From assembly GCF_050624435.1 (NCBI RefSeq), contig NC_134539.1, forward strand, positions 121,751,525-121,815,524: a stretch of 64,000 bases of DNA. Direction: 5' to 3'. The DNA comes from Tenrec ecaudatus (Eukaryota > Chordata > Mammalia > Afrosoricida > Tenrecidae). The notes beneath the pieces were generated by a model. That model was not told the origin of the DNA and searched no databases. It saw only the letters and a list, made by a program, of their open reading frames with translations. Shown piece by piece: positions 50,252 through 62,256 of the stretch (the stretch's first letter is position 1; each line of letters starts with the position of its first letter). Made by a program: the position numbers and the translations under genes.

Positions 50252-50455
50252 CAATTTGGTGCACAGTGGTTAAGCATGCGGCCGTTACCCCAATGGTCAG
50301 TGGTTCAAACCACCAGCAGGGGAAAGACGCGGCTGCCCGTGTCCCTAAGGAGCCCAGCTTTGCGAAGCCCTTAGGGGCAGTTCTGCAGTGCCCTGTAGCA
50401 CTGCCGTGAGTCGAGTTGATGGCCATGGGTTTGGTCCTTTGGTTTGGTTGATGCG
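50252..50455 (+). mobile_element. AfroSINE, full length
   Basis: 'gtgcacagtggttaagcatg', 'gtcagtggttcaaaccacca', 'ggcagttctgcagtgccctg' and the tail 'cgtgagtcgagttgatggcc' with 'tttggtttggttg' give the clearest + strand AfroSINE in the window. Confidence 0.85.
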
Positions 50456-51479
50456 TCACTCCAGGGTGGGATTCTTGCTGGGATTTGTGCTGCTGCTTGA
50501 GAAGCAGATGGGAGCGAGAGCCCGCTGCTCTCCCTAGCAGCCCCCTTCATCCCAGCGAGGATGCGGCTGGGCCTGTCAGACCCTGCTGGTCTCTCCAGCG
50601 TGGCCTCAAGATGGAGAGAGAGAGAAGAAGAAATCTTGTCCACCTTCTGGCTCATCCTGGAGCTAAGCAGGGAAGCTGGGGTAGCCAGGTGCTGCGGGCC
50701 TGCCGCCCCTCCGCTGGTCTCCTCCTGTCAGGGCTCTCTCCCCATGGCTACTTGCCCATCTCCACCACACGGGAGAAGGGAAGGCGAAGGTAAGGGCTGG
50801 CCTTTTTAAACCCCCTCAGGACTAGGGAAATTATCTGCTGGATAAAATCTCCCCGCCACCTCCGTACCCGAGTCTCCCCATGCCAGGCGGCCAAGCTCCT
50901 TCCTCCCTTAGCTCCCAGCTCCTGCTCTGGGCTTGCTCATCACCCAGTGAGTAGGGGAGTCCTCCTAACTCACATCGCCTCCTTCTCTCTGGTGAAGAAA
51001 GCATTCTGGGATTCTCCACTGCAGCGGGGACCTTTGAGAGCCCCAGCCAGGGGCCTGGGGGCAAGAGGTGTGTCCAAATCTCTGTGTAGCTGACAACTCT
51101 GCAGGCAGGAGAGTCGCCTCCACCTCAAGGCCGCCCACAGCTTCTCACCAGCTTTCTGGGAAGCTCGAGCCCCCTGGGCCTCCTCACCTGGGCGTGGCTA
51201 CACCAGGGCCTGCAGGGGAGTTGGGGGAACGTTCGTGCCCCCCAGAATCAACAACCCAGTAAAAAGAGGGCACCCGGGAGACCCTGGAACAAAGGGCACC
51301 ATTCAGTAGCGCCAGCAGGTCATACATCATCGAGCCAGAAACCTGCCACATGAACCCTGTCTGCTTCTGCTGTGCCCTGCCCAGGAAGGAGGGAAACGAG
51401 GACCGTCCCACCGCGTGGCCGCGGGTGTGGGGACGCCTCCTCGGGGGCCCCCAGCAGCACCCCACTGCCCTCCACCCAC

Positions 51480-52830
51480 AGGAGAGCCTCGGATAACGAG
51501 AGAGGGAATGGACAGAGGAGCTGGGTCAGACTGACAAATTGTTAAAAAACCAAACCAACTTCCAGCCTCGCCTGGGCCTCAGGGGGTCAAGAGGCCCCGG
51601 CTCGCCCCACTAATGGAGGCTGCCGGAGGAGTAGCAGCCCCGGCTTGGCCCACGTCTTATCTTACAACATAAAATTAAAACCCACTTAAAAGGCCGGAGG
51701 GCATGTTAACATTCACCCTGCTGTCTAATTGAAGTAGTTCCCAGCGCAAAGGATTTCACTTGAAAGATGTGTCCCCTCGAGCCCCCGTCCTCTGCTTTGG
51801 GTGGGGGGGTGGGGGGCTGGCGGGGCTGTCATCTCGAAGGCCAGCCCCAGCTCAACCATCTCTGCTCCTGACCCCCACCCCCCCAGGTGGCAGGTGGCGA
51901 CAGCAAAGGTTAGAACAGGCTGGAGTGGTTTTGCATTTTTTTTTCCCCCCTTTAAATTTACAAATTCATTAGCAGCCATGTCAGCAGAGGCCAGACTCCT
52001 GTCAAGCGACCCTGGTCATGAGTCAATGGATGGTGAGCCCCTTGGCGAGACGGGGCAGTTCCTTCGGGCAAGAGCTTGCTTCCCCCGCCCCTTCCCGCAA
52101 AGCAACCTCCCTCCACGCAGCCACATCACAGGTCTCCCAGGCAGCCGGAATCAATCAGGGACATCCTGTAAAGGTGGTGAACTTGCACTGGCCATCCCGA
52201 GTAATGGGAACCAGTCAGCCGGAGGCCGGCCAGCACTGAAAGCCAAGGTGACAGCTATTAAGCAATTGTGCGCAGAACAAAATGGCAAAGCGGCCAGGTA
52301 ATCAATTCAATTTCAACGGGCAACCCAAGCCTCGGCAGCGGCTGTCGCAGCCGATTAGGCCGGGCCGGGCTGCAGCTTTCAGTGGGAAGCCATCGCAGAT
52401 CAGAAACAGGCCCGGATGAAAAGCGCGAGCTGTCGCCCGGGAAGCAGGCGATGAAGGCCTCTGTTTTATGTGACCGTGTTCCTCCTCCGCTCCTTGAAGC
52501 ACGGGTAGGGAAGAAAGCCAGCGGTTTGGAGATTAGATAGTTTTCTTTTCAGCCATTTATCATTATGAAAGAAAGTAGACAGGGCAGGGCCAGCGGAATC
52601 TCCAGTGGGATTTCTGCGAAGTCTCACCAAGAAGGCGCAGGTTTGCGCTCTGCCGCCCCGGCAGCCCCTGCTTATTACCACAGCCTGACGGGGTCTGCAG
52701 AGCGTCCAGGGCCCCGCTGCTCCAACAGGGGCAAGCAGGCCCCCTGCCCCAAGGACCATCGAAATGCTCCTACAGAAACCTCAAACTACCAAATGGTATC
52801 GTTGGTAGAAATGAAAGCCCAAGTCCAATA
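51480..52830. promoter_or_regulatory. Candidate downstream developmental enhancer cluster
   Basis: About 1.3 kb without any recognised transposon, unlike its surroundings. It shows AT-rich motif islands: 'cttatcttacaacataaaat' (51656), 'gtctaattgaagtagttccc' (51723), 'agctattaagcaattgtgcg' (52252), 'aggtaatcaattcaatttca' (52297) and 'cagccatttatcattatgaa' (52550). GATA-, homeodomain- and Hox/Pbx-like sites are frequent. Hindlimb enhancers flanking Tbx4 are known in mouse. I cannot identify which, if any, this is. The open frames inside are not protein-like. Confidence 0.4.
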
Positions 52831-53459
52831 ACAGGGAGGGGGGTGGGGAGACATGGAAAAGATGAAGCAGGGGTGTGCAGTGTTCCAGCTGGCTAGGCCT
52901 CAACTGTGCACTCCCCCCGCCCCCCCATCTTCTCTCTCTCTCTGACTTGGGCCCAGGTCACAGCAGGAAGAACTTCTGCTGACTGACCAAAAGAAAGACG
53001 ACAGGCCAATGAGGCTGTCTCTAAAATGCTGAGTTATTCTGTTTTTGTTTTCAGGAGGCTTGGATCAAAGGTTCACATAGAGAGAGGCTGTGGAGGGCAC
53101 TGGTGGGTGGTGGGGGGAGGCCTGTGCGTGGGCGGAGAAGGGATATGGAATGAGAAGGGCCTTCCTGCAGCCAAGTGTGGGGGTAGGGGGGGGGGCGGCA
53201 GGCAAGCTCAGGGCCAGGGCAGGGGCTGGTGGTCAGCAGGGAGGGGCTGGTGGAGGATGCTCGTGGGTGCAGGTGAAGAGAATTCAGATTTCCCATGGGT
53301 GAGGAACCTGCACAGACTAACCTTACGGAAATGCAGATGCAAGAAAAGATGTGAGGGGTGTCTCTCAGCCCCAGCTGGTGGGAACACAGGTTGTCAGGGT
53401 TTTGTTTTTTTGCAAAAGGAGGAGTTTGGTGGCAAGGTACCAAACTCTTCATGCCCTTA

Positions 53460-53740
53460 GGAAAACCAGCAGAAACGGGGACATTGAAGAAAGGCCACAG
53501 TGGCATGGTTTCTAATGGCCCCAAACTGGCAGACAGTAAACTGTGGCTTAGTAAAATGATGATGTACCTGTAATTCTGGAATCTGATGCAGCCATTAAGA
53601 GTCTGTTAGCAGAGAGGATTTATTGAGTTGGGGAATGGATTGAAGACGAAGTGGAAAAGGAGGATCATAATTCAGAGAACCGATTTGAGGACATTTTTAA
53701 ATGCAAACATAAAAACAAAACAAAGCAAAAATGCTGCAGC
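53460..53740 (+). repeat. Old L1 3' fragment
   Basis: 'ctaatggccccaaactggca', 'gtggcttagtaaaatgatga', 'ctgatgcagccattaagagt' and following A-rich sequence are the pattern of an L1M-type 3' end. Confidence 0.5.
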
Positions 53741-54179
53741 CAGAAAGCACGGAAGAGCAATTACACAGAGAACGAGGGAATGCTCTTATTCAAGGTCGGT
53801 GACTTTGGCTTCTCTCCCTAGGTGATGCCATCGGTTCCCATGGCTTCTTCCAGCAACAAATACCCATGGCTCTCAAATCTAACCCACAGCCCTCTTCTCT
53901 CCCTCCGGGAAAGAAAAGCCAACACAAACCAGCAAAGACAGGTAGCCTCCCAACAATGCTCCTTACAGAGCACGCCGCACAGGCAATGAGCGTGCGCATG
54001 AGCGTGAGCGTGCGCAGGCAATGCCGCTGCTGCCTGGTGCCTTGTTCCTGCACAGCGTGGCCTCTGTCCCGGTGCCAGCAGGTGCCTGTACTGGCCGGGA
54101 GGCACAGCAGAAACATCCCTCCCCATCTGCCGTGCAGATAAGGCATTACTCTCTTTGACTTTCTTCCCACACTCTGACC

Positions 54180-54360
54180 CAGTGGGTCTCCGCCTTCCTC
54201 ATGACTCGACCCTTTTGCACAGCTCCTCATGTGGTGGGGACCCCCAACCATAACATTATTTCGTTGCTAACTCATCACTGTCATTTTGCTACAGTTATGA
54301 ATTGGGCGACCCCCGTGAAAGGGTCGTTCGACCCCCCAAAGGGGACGCAACCCACAGGGT
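54180..54360 (+). mobile_element. SPIN-like hAT element, right end lost
   Basis: It starts 'cagtgggtctccgccttcct' and contains 'cataacattatttcgttgct', 'ttatgaattgggcgaccccc', 'gtgaaagggtcgttcgaccc' and 'acgcaacccacaggg'. The terminal 'gagaaccgctg' is missing and no target duplication is seen. Confidence 0.8.
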
Positions 54361-54857
54361 GCATAAAGCTTCTTTGGATTTAGCTCTAAGAAATGAGGAG
54401 ATGCCTTTGAATACAATTTAGTGACTACCTTTCAGGACTTAGAAATCCACCCTCTAAACTGAAAGGCAGAGTATGCCTCTGATTTTATGGCTGGGCAAAT
54501 CACGGCTCCTTCCAGAGACTTTTCCAGCAGTCCCACTTTCTTATTTTAGAAACACAGGCAACAGGAGAAGGTTCAGCCCCATAAAAACGGTCTCAGACCT
54601 TGGGTTGGGCTGTGGGCCCCGGGCCTGCTGTCTGTGCCTTCCCGGGGCAGAGCCCAGCCTGGACTCCGGGATCCGGAGCTGTGCAAAAACAGAACCTTCT
54701 AAGGCCAGAGGCCAATGACCACAGGAGCCTGGGAGGTTCGGTTGGTGTTTGCGGCAGATCCGGTGGGGATTGGAATAGGTGTTCTTTAAGTCTGCTTCAG
54801 CTTTGTGGGGCGACGACTCAAGATCTACGACGTCTAGCTTTCAGAAGGCCAAAAACA

Positions 54858-55035
54858 CGTGCCTGCCATTGTGTTGATTCCAGTCACAGTGAACCCGACA
54901 GGACAGTCGAATGGCCCCTGCCTGCGAGAGTCTGAGACGGTTTAACAGGAGGCTGCAGCTTTCCCCCGTGGGGCTGTGAGCATTTTCAGGCTGTTGCCCA
55001 TGAGGTCGGCAGCCCGAGCGTAACCCACTAGATTT
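54858..55035 (-). mobile_element. AfroSINE
   Basis: 'ccattgtgttgattccagtc', 'acagtgaacccgacaggaca', 'gctgcagctttcccccgtgg' and 'gcccatgaggtcggcagccc' are the reverse AfroSINE. The 5' end is damaged. Confidence 0.65.
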
Positions 55036-55144
55036 CACACTGCTGGATCCCCCACTTTCCCCGAAGTTACGGGTAAACGCTCTCTCAGGGAAGCCGTGCT
55101 TCAGGATCTGGGGGTAGTGGGCCCAGCCCTGCACTGTGGGCCAG

Positions 55145-55320
55145 AAACTCTAGGTTCGAGGCTTGGCCCTGCCGCTTCCTGGCTTGTCCCTGTAAGCATA
55201 GGGAGAATGTCCTGTTTGCATTCGTGAAATGGAGAGACCGATGCCTACTAATAGCTGTTTCTTGGGGTTCAAATACTGTTCACGAGAGGGCCTGACACCT
55301 GTCTCTTGAGTGCTCTGGGA
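55145..55320 (+). repeat. MIR
   Basis: 'ctctaggttcgaggcttggc', 'tgccgcttcctggcttgtcc' and 'tgcattcgtgaaatggagag' follow the MIR core order. Confidence 0.6.
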
Positions 55321-55526
55321 CAAAGCTGGCAGTCCCTCGTGCCTGCCTCCTTTAACGGGAGGGCGTTGTCGCCATCCAGATTGAGAAAGTGAAGGTGGGA
55401 CTGGAATCTCTCTGAATTTTCATTTCCTCAACTAAAATGAGAAAACCAAGATACACTTTACACTTATTTCCTAATAGGCTGCTACCAGGCATCGGCCCTC
55501 ATACATAATCTGGAATCTTCCCCCAA

Positions 55527-55705
55527 AGAGGCCCTAGTGACACAATGGTGAAGTACTCGGCTGACGGGCCAACGAGCCCACTAGCGGCTCTGCAGGAAAG
55601 AAGATTTGGTGGTCTGCTCCCCTAACGCCCAGGAGATGCGATGGGGTAGTTCTACTCTGCCACGCGGAGTCATTTGGAGTTGGTACCAACTCAGTGGGAT
55701 GTAAC
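55527..55705 (+). mobile_element. AfroSINE
   Basis: 'gaggccctagtgacacaatg', 'gtgaagtactcggctgacgg', 'atggggtagttctactctgc' and 'gagtcatttggagttggtac' follow the AfroSINE plan. Confidence 0.7.
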
Positions 55706-55720
55706 AGCACAGTCTTCTCA

Positions 55721-55810
55721 AGGGGTCCCCGTGGCACAAAGTGCTCAGTGACCAGCCTGAACAGCTGACGGCACAAATCCACCCAAAGGGGCCTGGGAAA
55801 GCAGGCCTGG
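55721..55810 (+). mobile_element. AfroSINE 5' fragment
   Basis: 'aaggggtccccgtggcacaa' and 'aacagctgacggcacaaatc' are the first ~85 bases of an AfroSINE. It follows another copy. Confidence 0.5.
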
Positions 55811-55929
55811 CAAGCGCGGGAGGTCAACAACACTCATTCCAAGGTTATTGGCTGAAGCAGGCCTCTGCTCTGTCTACAGATGCCTCTCCTGTCACCGCCA
55901 GCACCACACACTCTACCAGCTGTCTTGAC

Positions 55930-56100
55930 CTGGGCGGCTGGCAGTGTCAGATCACCTTATAAACAAGGTAAGCATGGGCTTACTTATGCTTATTGACTGA
56001 TGGGTAATGAATAGTTTCATATGTTTTGTGGTGTAAAACGTGAAACTGTTTACTACAGATTTGTCAATAAGCACCAGTCAGCTCATTCAGACCTTGTTTA
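55930..56100. repeat. Unassigned repeat, related to 22589-23080
   Basis: 'actacagatttgtcaataag' followed by 'caccagtcagc' parallels 'actatagattagtaaattag' with 'cacaagcatgc' near 23020. 56101-57169 shows no assignable feature. Confidence 0.35.
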
Positions 56101-57169
56101 TTGGGTAACCCATCCACCCCAGGCTACTGGGGCCAGTAGATACTTGTGCGTTTATTTTTTAGTGCCTTTAAGTTCATTACAACAAAAGAACATACACACT
56201 CACTTTATACCTGAAGGGATACAATCGCAGAGGGTTGCCCTTTCAGAGGATGATAATTTACAATCACCTCCATGCACCACACCTGGACCATGAACTTGGC
56301 TTACCTGCTGCCCTCTTCCTTATGGGCAGGGGGACTGACTGATCAAAGGTGGGGCCTATCTTTCTGTGGTTGTTGCATCAGGCTCCACCTTCTTCCGCGT
56401 GGCTGGGCTGGCTTATAGTCAGGAGGTGTCCAGGTTCCTCTAAAACCAGGGCAAACAACTTCTATTTAAAGTTTATTTTTGGGGGGGGGGGGCGGGGAGG
56501 AGGATGGCCTCCAGTCCCACTTGGCTTGGATAGCAGAACCCTAGTGTCCTCCTCTTGCCTTTTCAGCTCCTGGTCACAATTCGATGACAGGGAAGAGAGC
56601 GGAAGTCACTTTTCCTCAACACTCAGAGTCCCTAGCTAGGGTGCCTGCCGCAAGTGCTGGGTCCATTAGGGATGATGGAAACGATGTGAGCTGCTTTTAA
56701 GAACTTTAAATACAGCCTCCCCCTCAGGCCCCACGTACTGATGGCTGAACTGAAAAAACCAAAGGCAGTCGACAGAGCACGGGGGGGTCAGGCTTCCAGC
56801 TCTGGCCTGTCCCAGTGGAGACCGATGTGTAATGGTCCAGCCCAAGAATAAGAGCGTTTGTTTGGCTTCTTTTTATCTCAGGGTACAGCGATGAAACGCG
56901 TTGGGGGCTGGCCCCGAAGAGAGGTCCTAGTCCTAATTCTGTCACATGCTGGCCATGGGCTCCCGTTCCTTCTTCCAAGACGCTCGTCATCCCCCTTCCA
57001 GCACTAAAGAACTAATTTCCAAAAATAATGTTTGCAATCATGAATTCCTTACTTATAGTGGGGCTCTGTCCTCTACAGCAAGACTCTCCAAAGTAGGGGA
57101 AGGGAAAGAAATGCTAATGTTTCTTTAATGACTTATTTGAATCTCCTCCTTTTTCAAATCTCTAGTATA

Positions 57170-57600
57170 AAAGGTAGAACAGGCAGATAATTTTGTAAAG
57201 AATACATAATATGTTTGGAGCGTGTGTTTAGAAGCTTCCTGCCGAAGAATGTGAGATTAAAACAAAAATTCATGGAAGTGGTGGCTCGGCTGGGCCTCTG
57301 TGGTTCCTGTGACCCAGCGGAGATGTTTATTGGAGCTCTGGACAGAGGGAGGGGGAGATAGTGGAGAGAGAAGGGGTCTGGAGTGCCATCGTTTTACCAG
57401 CTATCAGCCTCATCTCTGGGAGCTCTTCCCCACCCACCCACCCACCCACCCACCACATGTTAATTAGGGGTAATAAAGCGCTTTCAATATTAGGCTATAG
57501 AGAAATAAAGTGTAACAATACTGATAAGATATATGTTCAATTCAAGTTGTTCCCTCCCTCCAACATGAGGTGCCAGTCTGCACTAGTTTCATTTTAGATG
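57170..57600. promoter_or_regulatory. Candidate conserved non-coding block
   Basis: Repeat-free except for a (CCCA)n run at 57428-57454. It includes 'tgttaattaggggtaataaa', 'gctttcaatattaggctata' and 'gataagatatatgttcaatt', a dense set of TAATTA/ATTA and GATA-like sites. Conservation is a guess from appearance. Confidence 0.3.
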
Positions 57601-57984
57601 TTTAAAAGATGTGAGACTTTTTTTTTCCTTGGGAAATTCCTTTTATTGCTTTTCAGGATTTTATTGCTTCTCCTGTCTCACAGTTAAGCCTCTCTTACCA
57701 GATGCCAAAACCTAGAGCCATTCGCAGTGAGGCCGACAATGCCAGAGGCGGGGGGAGGGCCGTGCTGGGAAGAGTCCTGCTTGGTCTTTCCAGCCCTCTG
57801 AGCACCTCACATTCCCAAGAGTCTGAGGCTTATCCAGGACCACATTCAAGGACAAGTCGGGCAAGGTTTTGCTCCAACAGAGAAGCCAGCCGTCTTCACC
57901 GGTGTCTCCAGGAAGAGACAGCTGGTGCATTTGGCAACTTCTTTGCAGGACCATTGCCAAGTTCAATGACATTGGTATTCAATC

Positions 57985-58145
57985 TATTGTTGAGAGTCCC
58001 AGCTCTGCCCCTCACTGGTGGAAGGCCTTGGGCAAGTTCCTCAAACTTTCTGAGCTTCAATTTCCTCAGTTATAAAGAAGGGTGAGTCATATCTGCGGTG
58101 CCAACCTCCCTCCGAGGCTTGGTTTGTGCGCCAAATGAGCCGCTT
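57985..58145 (+). repeat. MIR
   Basis: 'tcccagctctgcccctcact', 'ggccttgggcaagttcctca' and 'agcttcaatttcctcagtta' form a clear MIR core. 58146-59339 is unique DNA with no assigned feature. Confidence 0.75.
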
Positions 58146-59339
58146 TTGAATGAAAATACTTAGTAAGAAATGAAAGAGATGGAGATTACTCAGCTTCCTG
58201 TTGGTTCAATTAATACCAGCTCATGCTTTTAATTTTAATTTTTTCCATTTTCATGAGAAACCACTGCTTTTACTAGATGGAGGAAAGGGGCTCCTGAGCT
58301 CTGAAAGGCGGATGATTTAGAAGCATCACCTGCCTTATCACTATCCTTGCCCTGCCTGCACCCTCAGCTTTAGACGAGGTCAATTTCCGGCAAGGCACGC
58401 ACACGCAAGCCTGTGGCTGCGAACAATTCTGCCGCAGTGCTCCGCCCTGGGCTGATCCCTTCATTTCTTCCAGCGACTCCTGCTAGGGCCTCTACTCTGA
58501 ACTGCTCGCTCACCCCAGCGCTCGGCCCTCTCTCGCTTCTGCTGTCCGGCTGGTGCTCTGGGTGGCAAGATTGCTAATTGGCACACGATCCAGCCAAAGG
58601 GCCAGAGGGAGCCAGGAGCTGCTCCACCGCATCCTCAATATCCTGCCCACAGCGGTCCAGCGCCCGGCCCGCCCCGGGAGTCCGGCCCGCAAGCCCACGA
58701 GGTGAGGCCGCTGGCTGCTTGGAGAAGGCCTCGGGAACGGCCTGCACACTCTCACCAGACCGCTGCATTGCGAGGACTCCCCAACCCTGCAGAATTCCCT
58801 GAAGGTGGAGGCCTGGCTGTTTGTTTTGTATCACACCGGGACACTCCACTCGTGGGACTCAGAGGGACCCTCTAAGGGAGGGACGCGGGGAGAAGACCCG
58901 AGGGGGAAGAACTAGCCTGGGACAAACAGCAGCCCAGAGTGACACGATTCTCCGTGGGAATCTCTCAGGAAGGTTGCTGATCAGTGGCAACCATTCATCT
59001 GAGAATATTTTTAAACGGTAGACAGGTGGCGGGGAGAGGCGACCTCAACCCTCGTCACACAAACTGACTTAAAATTCAATGTTTCCAAAGCTCCTTGCCA
59101 CTAGACCCGCTGCTGCGCTGCTGATCCTCCGCAGGCAGAATCCTCCAAGCTGCCCAGGAGCGGTCCTCCCACACAGACGGGCACTCCAGACATGAGAAAG
59201 GACGAGTCCGTGACCTTTGGAGACCTTGGAACGACCTCAGCAGAATGAAGTGGGCTGCTAGGGACCTGGCCTTCAGTGACTCAGAAACGACGGGGTGGGG
59301 TGTGTGTGTGTGTGTGTGCACGCATGCAGGAAATACCTC

Positions 59340-60300
59340 TGCTTCCCTATTTGCTGGAACTAGTGAAAAGACATCTCTTTCTCCCCCTCACCGTGGGATC
59401 CCTAAACAAACGCTCACTCTCCAATCGGGAGCTTATTTATCCAATAGACTGAGCCTTCAAGGGCTCCCTTGTCCTTCACGGAGCACAAGGCTAAGGCGCC
59501 CACTGCCTAGATTCAAGTCCATCCTTAGGGAGCTGGCTCTTGGCTTTCTGGACGGCAGGTCAATAAGCCGGCAGGGAGGGGGCGTGGGAGGAAACTCCAG
59601 GAGCTACAGGACTGCAAACACACCTGGGTGTTGGCTGGGGACCCGTGTCAAATGCATGCCTTGGTGTCCAGGGGCAGGCTGCAGGGGGGGCAGGGCCAGA
59701 GAAGCCCCCGCCCACGAGCTGCCTTTTGTCTTGCCATCCTGCTCCCAGATCAGACTCAGCTCCAGTTCCTGCAGGGAAGTCTCTGCCTGGCATCCAGGCT
59801 GGCCTCCGGCATAAGATCCTAATTATTTGAATGGTATTTGTTTTCATAGCTCTTTTTTTTTAATGTGTCCAGGTCGATGGCATTTTAATGCCTTATTAAA
59901 CAGGGGTTTTACAGCAGTCTGTCTGTTCAGTTTCTGGGCCCGTGCCTGTACTTTGTATGCTGGGATTTTATCTTTCCTGCTGGCCGAAAATATTTTCCGA
60001 ATTCCCTATAAAAGTTTTCGAGATTTCCTAAGACAAACAGAGGTCTGCCAGCTCTAAAGCAACCTCGGACCAGTCCGAAGGATATTCAGAAATGTTGACA
60101 CAAAGACCTGAACTTCACGCGGCTCATTAACTGCCCCTTAAGAAGTGCAGCAAATTTGCTCCACAAATGTGCCTGGGTATAAAAACCCGCGGCTACCTGG
60201 ATGACTCCCCAGAACCCCATCTTTTACTGGTTTCTTCCATCTTCTCAGATGGACCGCCTGGGCTTTGAAGGCGGCGTCAATAAAGCCTGTCGTGGACGGG
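59340..60300. promoter_or_regulatory. Candidate downstream enhancer block
   Basis: It is transposon-free. Its second half (59810-60290) has many short AT-rich motifs: 'atcctaattatttgaatggt', 'cattttaatgccttattaaa', 'ttccctataaaagttttcga', 'gcggctcattaactgcccct' and 'gggtataaaaacccgcggct'. The texture is that of a deeply conserved developmental element. TATA-like 'tataaaa' motifs at 60007 and 60179 have no exon that I can attach. Confidence 0.4.
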
Positions 60301-60411
60301 GGTGGGGGTGGAGGGGTGGGGGGGTGTTACATCAGGGCGACAGCCACTCACAGCTGAGGGGAGCAGCCAGACCCCAACAGAAACAGGGCTGTCAGGAAGA
60401 CCACAGACAGC

Positions 60412-60467
60412 TCCCCCACGCCCACACCCACGCCCACCCCCACCCCCACGCCCACGCCTACCCCCGC
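60412..60467. repeat. (CCCACG)n-like C-rich minisatellite
   Basis: Imperfect repeats of CCCAC/CCCACG. The complementary strand is G-rich. Confidence 0.9.
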
Positions 60468-60654
60468 AGGAGGCTTGTTCGCCAAGCCCTTTAACACATT
60501 GTCTTCGCAGAAAGAAGCAGAAATAGAAAGCACTTCTCATTACCCCCAAGTCAGGAGGAAAGACCCAGAACAGACACTCGGAAAAGCACAGGACCCGCAG
60601 TGGCTCTGAGCCGCAGCCACCCCGGCGAGTAGGGTGGAGCTGCCCCTGCGTGAG

Positions 60655-60751
60655 TGGAGAGCCTGGTCTTTCTCCCGCGGAACTCTTGGTGGTTTCACAC
60701 TGCGGACCTGGCAGAGCGTTGGCCAACGTGTCAGCACTCTGCCACCAGGTT
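60655..60751 (-). mobile_element. AfroSINE 5' half
   Basis: 'gagagcctggtctttctccc', 'cttggtggtttcacactgcg' and 'gcactctgccaccaggttc' are the reverse of the AfroSINE first half. A possible AfroSINE tail of the opposite orientation lies at 61000-61056. Confidence 0.6.
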
Positions 60752-61229
60752 CAAGTCAGATGTGCCGTACTAGACATGCAGTCTTGATTTCATTTAAAAA
60801 CAGGGCAGGTTATCAATGGAGAGGACTTCAAAAAGCTGGTGAGATTAAACAGAATTTTTCATCAACTCGTTGGATCCTCCCCTCCCCACCCCCACCACCA
60901 CTTGGACCCCCAACCTATGGGTTTTTAAGAAGTATGTATCAGCTTGTCGGGAAGACTGAAACAAAAGAAATGAAGCATCAGGGCATCGATTAGGGTAAGG
61001 GATTGTAGGGGTCCCTAGGGAGCAGGGACTCGATGGCAGTGAATCTGGTTGTTTTCATTTCATGAGGGCCTGTGAATACCGATGCTTTGGAAAGGGTTCC
61101 ATTCGGGGTGGGAAGGAGAGAGGAGATGCCAGTACTGAATGCTGACTCGGGGCCAGACGGAGCAGTAAGTGGTGGAGCCAGGCATCTAGTGCAGATTCCC
61201 CTCTAAACCTGGCGCTGGCTCCACGCTGC

Positions 61230-61660
61230 GGATTGGAAAAAGTGTTGGTATTAAATATGGAGAATTATGTCAGATGTCTACAACACAACTTCAGCCTGCA
61301 ACAGGTCACAGGGGCTCCTTGTGCTTCAGTGACATAACATAAAACAAAAAGACACCCCCAAAACACACCGTTAATGCTGACTGCTCCGCGAGCAGGAAGC
61401 TCCGTATGAATTTCGGTTTCTCTGGATCATCCTGGTGCATTACCCTCTTGGTGGTGTTTCACAAAAAAATGTCAAATTGAACATTTAAGACAGGCCGATA
61501 AACACCTTGGGGATGAACTGGGGGATGGAGGCCCTGTCCGGGCCTCAGAACATTCCACTTATTCAATATCTGCTGGCGTTCACCATGTCACAACCAGAGA
61601 TGCGGAGGAGGCTGCTGAACGGGAAGGGTGGAAAGGTGGCAAGCACCTAAATTAACCCAA
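61230..61660. promoter_or_regulatory. Candidate conserved non-coding block
   Basis: Unique, AT-leaning DNA with 'gtgttggtattaaatatgga', 'atgaatttcggtttctctgg', 'aaatgtcaaattgaacattt' and 'cttattcaatatctgctggc'. I see no repeat or exon. 61661-62250 is AT-rich and unassigned. Confidence 0.3.
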
Positions 61661-62256
61661 GGCCATGCTGAGGCCTCCATGGCTAAAATGGGGCATTCAC
61701 TTTTACTCAAACTTCATTACGCTTGCATGGACTCAAGGAATACCCTCTTTGACTCCCAGAAATTCTACTCAATTCCTTTTCAAGCCAGGTTAGTCTTTTA
61801 AAAAAATCTTCCTTTTTAATGTTTTTCATTTCCTTTTTTAATGTATTTAATTATTTTTAAGACGATTATAAGTCTAGTATCTGCGGTTTTTTGAGAAGGA
61901 TCTAAATTGTCACTTATTGGATGTACTGATATTCCACAACAGACTTTTTCTTCCACTGTTGCATAATTTTGTAAGAATTCATCCTAAACCGGGCTTTCTG
62001 TCTTGTTTGATCTCTTCGGAACAATTTTAGCTGCTTTTGAGGATTACATTGCATTTTGCTTTCTCAGCTTGTGGGCAAATCCAAACTCCAAATCCAAAGG
62101 AGGGTTAACATCAATTTGTCTTGTGCTGGGTATTTTTTGTGAGGTTTGACTTATTCCTAAGTCTCAGTTCCAGAGCCTGTACTTTCTGTGACTCAATGCC
62201 TCATTCCCTGTCTTCCTCAGTCAGTTACAATTCAAGCACCTGGCACGCTAGAATAG

